Source: Entomomonas moraniae (lineage in GTDB: Bacteria; Pseudomonadota; Gammaproteobacteria; Pseudomonadales; Pseudomonadaceae). Taken from it: DNA of 64,000 bases. How positions within the stretch are numbered: position 1 is the stretch's first letter; every line of letters begins with the position of its first letter. Below the pieces are notes generated by a model. It was given only the letters and a program-made list of their open reading frames with translations, was not told the DNA's origin and did no database searches. Below are positions 59,148-64,000 of this stretch, in pieces. The DNA is taken from positions 3,249,648 to 3,313,647 of the forward strand of contig NZ_CP029822.1 of assembly GCF_003991975.1 (NCBI RefSeq), written 5' to 3'. Made by a program: the position numbers and the translations under genes.

Positions 59148-60194
59148 TTAAGAAGCAGCGTTATCCGTAGATTTGTTTTTATCTGGAAATATAAAGCTAG
59201 CTAAAATGCCAAGCGCCAGAACAATAAGAACAACATATAAACTCCATGTTGGTTTTATTTCATAACCAAAGTGCCAAATGTGGTTAGCGGCATTAAGCCC
59301 TAGTTTGAAGGCTACAAAGAACAGTAAAAAGATAACGGCTTTTTCTAAATGTACTAAGTATTTTCGTAATGCCTCTAATACAAAGTAGAGTGTTCTTAAG
59401 CCTAAAATGGCAAACATCATGGCTGAATAAACAATAAGAGGCTCCCTGCTGACGGCAATAATCGCTGGGACGCTATCAAACGCAAACATTAAGTCAGAGA
59501 GTTCGATCACTGCAAGACATAACAGTAATGGCGTAGCATAAATAGCCCCTTTTTTTACCATCACTTTTAGGTTGCTATTTTCTGGTTTTTGGAGTTCTTC
59601 AATGACAGTGTTGCTTGATAGAAAAAAGCGATGACCAACGATTTTTGGAAAAACAGGAAAAAACTTACGAACAAGGCGATTAGCGAGGTGGTCTGAGTAG
59701 TCTTTTATTTCTTCATCTTCATCTTTGTTTTTAAGCATCATAATTGCAGTAAAAGCAACGATGATAGCAAAAACAATCTCGACCCAAGGGCCAAGCGCCA
59801 ATAGTTCTGTTCCAATAGCAACAAAAATCCCTCTGAACACAATAGCCCCAATAACGCCTAGGTAGAGAATTCTATGGCGGTATATATCGGGGATTTTAAA
59901 CCATGCGAAAATAGCCATGATAACAAATAGATTATCGACAGAAAGCACTTTCTCTAGTGCATAACCCGTGATAAACAGCGTTGCTGTTTCAGCATCGTGG
60001 TGAACATATAAAAAGGCAGCAAATCCAAGGGAGATAGCGACCCAAAATAAAGACCACAATGTAGCACTTTTTAAGCTAATCGGTTTATCGCTACGGTGTG
60101 CAAATAAGTCAATTAATAATGCAGCAACGGAAAGGGCGATAAAGATAGCAAGTGTTTCAATTGGAAATCCAAGAGGAGTTTGGGTTTGTTCCAT
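59148..60194 (-). CDS. TerC/Alx-family membrane protein
   Basis: A 348-residue protein with about nine membrane spans, the acidic motif YALEKVLSVDNLFVIMAIF early on, and the second ELSDLMFAFDSVPAI repeat later. The family exports manganese or protects metalated membrane proteins. I looked for the manganese yybP-ykoY riboswitch seen before alx in E. coli and did not find its conserved bases in the 235-base leader. Confidence 0.9.
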   Translation of the reverse strand: MEQTQTPLGFPIETLAIFIALSVAALLIDLFAHRSDKPISLKSATLWSLFWVAISLGFAAFLYVHHDAETATLFITGYALEKVLSVDNLFVIMAIFAWFKIPDIYRHRILYLGVIGAIVFRGIFVAIGTELLALGPWVEIVFAIIVAFTAIMMLKNKDEDEEIKDYSDHLANRLVRKFFPVFPKIVGHRFFLSSNTVIEELQKPENSNLKVMVKKGAIYATPLLLCLAVIELSDLMFAFDSVPAIIAVSREPLIVYSAMMFAILGLRTLYFVLEALRKYLVHLEKAVIFLLFFVAFKLGLNAANHIWHFGYEIKPTWSLYVVLIVLALGILASFIFPDKNKSTDNAAS

Positions 60195-60429
60195 TATACA
60201 ACCTAATTAAATTATTGATATTCATGAGTGTGAGTGGTTAAAATGTATTGCTTAAGGCTGTCTATATACATGATTAGATGTAAAAAAAATGTCGTTTTTG
60301 ACAAAGCGCATAAACTAAAGCCTATTTATTAAAATAAATAGCACTCATTATAATATATAACCACCTTATGAAATAAATCAATATATTAATATTCAATCAT
60401 TTAATAATAGTTTAAGAGGTTTCTTTACA

Positions 60430-61824
60430 ATGGATAATAGTCCTCAGAATAATGATGATGAGCTAAATCGTCATTTAACCAACCGGCATATCCAACTGAT
60501 TGCTATCGGTGGCGCAATAGGGACTGGTTTATTTATGGGGGCGGGTAAGACCATTCATTTAGCAGGCCCTTCTATTTTGTTGGTTTACATGATTATTGGT
60601 GGAATGTTGTTTTTTGTTATGCGCGCCATGGGGGAGTTGCTTTTATCGAATCTTAATTATAAATCATTTATCGATTTCGCGACTGATCTATTAGGGCCAA
60701 TGGCGGGATTTTATATAGGCTGGACCTATTGGTTTTGTTGGATCGTGACAGGCATTGCGGATTTAATTGCGATTGCTGGTTATGTTGAGTATTTTGCCCC
60801 TAGCGTAGCACCTTGGATACCTGCACTTCTCTGTATTTTTCTCTTTTTATGCTTGAACCTTTTGACTGTAAAGCTCTTTGGCGAAATGGAGTTCTGGTTT
60901 GCTATTATTAAGATTGTGGCTATTATTGCGCTAATAGTTGTGGGCTTTTGCTTTATTGTTTATGGTTTTAAAACACCTTCAAATGTTGAGACATCGTTGT
61001 CCAATATTTGGAATGATGGAGGTTTCTTTCCTACGGGAGGGTGGGGGTTTATTGCTGGATTCCAAATAGCTGTATTTGCCTTCGTGGGGATAGAGTTAGT
61101 CGGGACGACAGCAGCTGAGACCAGTGACCCATTAAAAACATTACCTAAGGCCATTAATGCGATACCTGTTCGAATTATTTTATTCTATGTTTTGTCACTT
61201 GCTGTCATTATGTCCGTAATGCCATGGCAAACTATTTCTCCAGAGAAAAGTCCTTTTATCTCTTTGTTTGCTTTTGCTGGTATTCCTGCGGCAGCAGCAG
61301 TGGTTTATTTTGTGGTGTTAACTTCTGCAGCTTCTTCTGCAAACAGTGGAATTTTTTCAACAAGTCGTATGTTATTCGGTCTTGCTTCAACAAGAAAAGC
61401 TCCGAGTGCTTTTGCTAAACTATCCAGGGCTTCAGTGCCTGCGCGGGGGCTATTGTTTTCATGTGCATGCTTGTTACCTGGCGCAATATTATTATATTTT
61501 AATAATAAAGACATTATTCATGCATTTACATTGGTGACTACATTATCAACCATTCTATTTATCTTTGTTTGGACGTTGATTCTTTTATCTTACATTGCTT
61601 ATCGTAAAAAACGCCCAGAGTTGCATGAGAAGTCTTCTTATAAAATGCCAGGGGGATTATTTATGTGTTACCTCTGCCTAGTGTTTATGGCGTTTTTATT
61701 AGTTGCTTTGGCGTTCAGAGAAGATACCCGTCAGGCACTATTATTTAGCCCTCTTTGGTTTGTTATTTTAGGAGTTGGTTACTATTGCATTCCTAATACA
61801 GTTAAATCAGAGTGGAAGAATTAA
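60430..61824 (+). CDS. cycA: D-serine/D-alanine/glycine transporter CycA
   Basis: A 464-residue APC-family permease with twelve spans. Long stretches match what I know of E. coli CycA, for example IQLIAIGGAIGTGLFMGAGK, WNDGGFFPTGGW, FVGIELVGTTAAETSDP and SSANSGIFSTSRMLFGLAS. It imports glycine, D-alanine and D-serine with protons. AAGAGG lies ahead of ATG. It is divergent from terC, with a symmetric terminator at the 3' side. Confidence 0.92.
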   Translation: MDNSPQNNDDELNRHLTNRHIQLIAIGGAIGTGLFMGAGKTIHLAGPSILLVYMIIGGMLFFVMRAMGELLLSNLNYKSFIDFATDLLGPMAGFYIGWTYWFCWIVTGIADLIAIAGYVEYFAPSVAPWIPALLCIFLFLCLNLLTVKLFGEMEFWFAIIKIVAIIALIVVGFCFIVYGFKTPSNVETSLSNIWNDGGFFPTGGWGFIAGFQIAVFAFVGIELVGTTAAETSDPLKTLPKAINAIPVRIILFYVLSLAVIMSVMPWQTISPEKSPFISLFAFAGIPAAAAVVYFVVLTSAASSANSGIFSTSRMLFGLASTRKAPSAFAKLSRASVPARGLLFSCACLLPGAILLYFNNKDIIHAFTLVTTLSTILFIFVWTLILLSYIAYRKKRPELHEKSSYKMPGGLFMCYLCLVFMAFLLVALAFREDTRQALLFSPLWFVILGVGYYCIPNTVKSEWKN

Positions 61825-61898
61825 TCGTAATAGTTGTTAGATTAGAGACTATTGTTAGGAATGAGAATAGTCTTTTAAAAATATAAATGATTGGATAT

Positions 61899-61928
61899 AA
61901 AAAAAGCACCCATAAGGGTGCTTTTTTT
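61899..61928. terminator. Bidirectional terminator cycA / rplM-rpsI
   Basis: A 13-bp stem, A7GCACCC (61899-61911) with GGGTGCT7 (61916-61928), has a four-base loop and is shared by convergent units. Confidence 0.93.
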
Positions 61929-61944
61929 TGAACTGCAAAACAAA

Positions 61945-62334
61945 TTAACGTTTTGAGTATTGTGGACGTTTACGCGCTTTGCGTAGACCCACTTTCTTAC
62001 GTTCAACTTCACGCGCATCACGAGTAACGTAACCTGCTTTACGTAGGATACTACGTAAAGTTTCATCGTATTCGATTAATGCACGAGTAATACCGTGACG
62101 AATAGCACCTGCTTGACCGCTTACACCACCACCGATAACAGTGATGAAAAGATCGAAGTTTTCAGTGTTTTCTGTTAACTCTAAAGGTTGACGAACAACC
62201 ATGCGAGCAGTTTCACGACCAAAGAATGTATCAAGGTCACGATTGTTAATAGAAATTTTACCAGTGCCTTTGCGTAAGAATACACGTGCAACGGCAGTTT
62301 TGCGACGACCTGTACCGTAGTTTTGAGCTGACAT
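61945..62334 (-). CDS. rpsI: 30S ribosomal protein S9
   Basis: 130 residues starting at ATG 62334 (GCAGGA upstream), beginning [17 protein letters not shown] and ending [12 protein letters not shown], the S9 C-terminal tail that reaches the P site. It follows rplM after 15 bases in the universal rplM-rpsI operon. Confidence 0.98.
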   Translation of the reverse strand: MSAQNYGTGRRKTAVARVFLRKGTGKISINNRDLDTFFGRETARMVVRQPLELTENTENFDLFITVIGGGVSGQAGAIRHGITRALIEYDETLRSILRKAGYVTRDAREVERKKVGLRKARKRPQYSKR

Positions 62335-62349
62335 AATCAATCCTGCCTA

Positions 62350-62778
62350 TTAAATTTTCAATTCTTGTGGTTGTTGAGCTGTGTGTGGGTGTTCTGAACC
62401 TTTATACACTTTCAGCTTACGATACATAGCGCGACCTAAAGGATTCTTAGGTAACATACCTTTTACAGCTGTTTCAATAATACGCTCTGGCGCTCTAACA
62501 ACGAGTTTGTCAAAAGTAATTTCTTTAATCCCACCAGGAAAACCTGAATGAGAGTAATATTTTTTATCTGTTGTTTTTGAACCAGTTACTTTTACTTGCT
62601 CAGCATTGATAACAACGATGTAGTCACCTGTATCAACGTGAGGAGTATATTCTGGTTTATGTTTACCACGTAAACGTAATGCGATTTCAGTCGCTAAACG
62701 ACCCAATGTTTTTCCTGCCGCATCAATAACAAACCAGTCACGTTTAACTGTTTCTGGCTTTGCACTAAAAGTTTTCAT
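62350..62778 (-). CDS. rplM: 50S ribosomal protein L13
   Basis: 142 residues with the L13 opening [20 protein letters not shown], then [12 protein letters not shown] and [18 protein letters not shown]. First gene of the rplM-rpsI operon. The 280 bases upstream should contain its promoter and leader; a small hairpin GTAGG/CCTAC lies at 62943-62959. Confidence 0.98.
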   Translation of the reverse strand: MKTFSAKPETVKRDWFVIDAAGKTLGRLATEIALRLRGKHKPEYTPHVDTGDYIVVINAEQVKVTGSKTTDKKYYSHSGFPGGIKEITFDKLVVRAPERIIETAVKGMLPKNPLGRAMYRKLKVYKGSEHPHTAQQPQELKI

Positions 62779-63058
62779 TCTTTATAGCCTCAAGACCGCA
62801 TAAAGTTGGCGGTAGATTTAAAAAATATGTTTAATAAATAAAAGCTACCTATCTAACACTATGTGGGGTCGGGGTTATAGTGCGACGTGGAGCCATTAAT
62901 CATTCTTCATTAAAGTATTACTAGGCTTAACACTTTAAATTTGTAGGCAATATACCTACGAAAATGGTCGTGTTATTATCCAGATTATTGATAAAATATC
63001 AAGTGATTTTTCAAAAAACTGCTTGGAATGGGGCATTATACTATTTTATTTTCTTCTT

Positions 63059-63667
63059 TTAGCCAACCTTTTTAGTGTCACTATTCGAGATTTCAGGATG
63101 GCTGTCAAAAATAGTGTTTAGTTTTGGACAAAACCATAAGCTTGCAGGTGTGACTGTTTTTCTATGCCAAGGGATTCTACCAAAAAACCACAACTTCCAA
63201 AAGGTTAAGTTTGCATTGGGATTACTTTTTAATAGATCATTGAATGTTTCAATCTTTCCAACTTCTAGATTGAGCGCTTCTTTATAAATTTCATAAACGA
63301 ATTTTGAGCAAAATTGCCGTTTTGAATCAAATTTGAAGCCTGTATGGTATAAAATATTAAGTCTTTGTGGAACTTGGCTGCAAACAGCTAGTTTTTGTTG
63401 TTCGGTTAAAGTGTTGTTGAGCCGTCTAACGGCATAATGTCGCTTATTTGAGCGTTTAATAAATTTTTTTAGCGTTGTTGTTGTTGAAAAAGGTACACGG
63501 CTTTCTGCTACTAAGTAATCTTCCCCGTTATGGCCAATAATGATGCCCACATGATTACTCCAGCACAATGAGGCTTTTGAAATGCTTTTAAATAATTGTG
63601 CGGCGATACAAGTAAAAATGATGTCGCCAATTTCTAGAGAAGGGGAGTTGGTATGCGATGAAAACAT
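63059..63667 (-). CDS. yebB: YebB-like permuted papain-fold (NlpC/P60-type) enzyme
   Basis: Started at ATG 63667 (AAAGGA upstream), 202 residues. The sequence follows E. coli YebB closely as I recall it: [73 protein letters not shown]. The His in NHVGI and Cys in QFCSKFV are the likely catalytic pair of this circularly permuted family. Substrate unknown; amide or lipid-acyl hydrolysis has been proposed for relatives. Single gene. Confidence 0.87.
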   Translation of the reverse strand: MFSSHTNSPSLEIGDIIFTCIAAQLFKSISKASLCWSNHVGIIIGHNGEDYLVAESRVPFSTTTTLKKFIKRSNKRHYAVRRLNNTLTEQQKLAVCSQVPQRLNILYHTGFKFDSKRQFCSKFVYEIYKEALNLEVGKIETFNDLLKSNPNANLTFWKLWFFGRIPWHRKTVTPASLWFCPKLNTIFDSHPEISNSDTKKVG

Positions 63668-63804
63668 AACTATTCCTTTATTGATTTGCAATCTATATAG
63701 TGGAAGTATGTTATTATTTATATTTTAATACAAGTGTTAGAAATATTCCGTAATGATCTTATGTCAATCTTTTGGAATAGTTTGCTACACCGTCGGATAG
63801 ACAT

Positions 63805-63981
63805 ATGTATATATACAGGCTTGTGTTGTTATTAGTTGTTATCATTTTTTTATTGTCACCCGGTATCCTGGATTGGTGGGCATCAGGTGATAGTGCATGG
63901 TATAAACCCTATCTTTTTTGGTTTATTAGTATTGTGGCCATGTTAATATTGCAAGGAAGGCATGATGTTGATGAACTTTAG
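63805..63981 (+). CDS. cbrX: CbrX-like small membrane protein
   Basis: A 58-residue protein with two hydrophobic stretches, YRLVLLLVVIIFLLSPGILDWW and PYLFWFISIVAMLILQG, closing in DVDEL. In Pseudomonas a similar small protein, CbrX, is encoded directly before and coupled to the sensor kinase CbrA, which governs carbon/nitrogen use. Here another frame begins inside its last codons. GGATAG lies upstream of ATG. The name rests on the small size, content and overlap with the next frame. Confidence 0.7.
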   Translation: MYIYRLVLLLVVIIFLLSPGILDWWASGDSAWYKPYLFWFISIVAMLILQGRHDVDEL

Positions 63982-64000
63982 TACTGGCTTCCTTGCTATT
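63971..64000 (+). CDS. Start of a gene cut by the window edge, probably cbrA
   Basis: ATG codons in one frame occur at 63962, 63965 and 63971. AAGGAAGG at 63953-63960 fits a start at 63965 or 63971, overlapping the end of cbrX. Only about ten codons (MNFSTGFLAI) are visible. A cbrA identity is inferred from the cbrX neighbour only. Confidence 0.4.
   Translation, partial: MNFSTGFLAI

Noticed and set aside
60195-60429. yybP-ykoY manganese riboswitch before terC
   Set aside because: The conserved GGGGAGUA-type bases are not present; only a weak A+T hairpin (60322-60341) is seen.
63774-63785. Sigma-54-like TGG..TGC upstream of cbrX
   Set aside because: The spacing between GG and GC is eight bases; ten are required.

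Overview
The window looks like chromosome of an A+T-rich gammaproteobacterium of the Pseudomonadaceae. The evidence is a set of genes and gene orders typical of Pseudomonas: gmk-rpoZ-spoT-ridA-oxyR-recG, glyQ-glyS-gmhB-plsC, glnK-amtB followed by a SutA-like acidic protein, cysI with a DUF934 gene, an OprC-type copper receptor with a DUF2946 gene, an OprD-family porin, a WapO-like carbamoyltransferase, and a CbrX-like small protein at the right edge. Base composition is far more A+T-rich than Pseudomonas proper. That fits a reduced, host-associated relative such as Entomomonas. The genus is inference; the family placement is fairly firm.

Layout. 0.1-9.3 kb: SpmA/SpmB-type membrane protein, small lipoprotein, tex, a DapA-family aldolase, tehB, an M23 peptidase, nfuA, and a sulfur pair (TauE-like exporter plus sseA). 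9.3-11.8 kb: nitrogen module with a good sigma-54 promoter, glnK, amtB and a SutA-like gene. 11.8-15.4 kb: rpiA, folA, DUF934 and cysI. 15.4-23.4 kb: OprD-like porin, rmuC, copper receptor with its DUF2946 partner, and leuA. 23.5-30.7 kb: a type V autotransporter, an OsmC protein, clpB with a sigma-32-like promoter, and a lipoprotein that resembles the periplasmic domain of SecD on its own. 30.8-36.8 kb is accessory in character: an HxlR regulator divergent from a quinone-reductase-like flavoprotein, a 53-residue membrane protein, a LysR regulator divergent from a serine hydrolase, and an OafA-type acyltransferase. 37-45.7 kb: trhP, carbamoyltransferase, a DUF4238-like gene broken by a stop codon, DUF488, yifB/comM and a BCCT transporter. 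45.8-46.7 kb: a divergent pair of small DNA-binding proteins of phage type with no other phage genes nearby. 46.9-57.9 kb: housekeeping block from glyQ to recG, all on the plus strand. 57.9-64 kb: gamma carbonic anhydrase, YdcF-like, TerC, cycA, rplM-rpsI, yebB, cbrX and the first codons of a gene that is probably cbrA.

Most transcription units end in clear intrinsic terminators, many of them symmetric hairpins shared by convergent genes. I see no rRNA, tRNA, CRISPR array or insertion sequence. No single complete novel system stands out. The best leads are the stop-interrupted DUF4238 gene, the stand-alone SecD-domain lipoprotein, the orphan phage-type regulator pair, and the unlisted small membrane protein.
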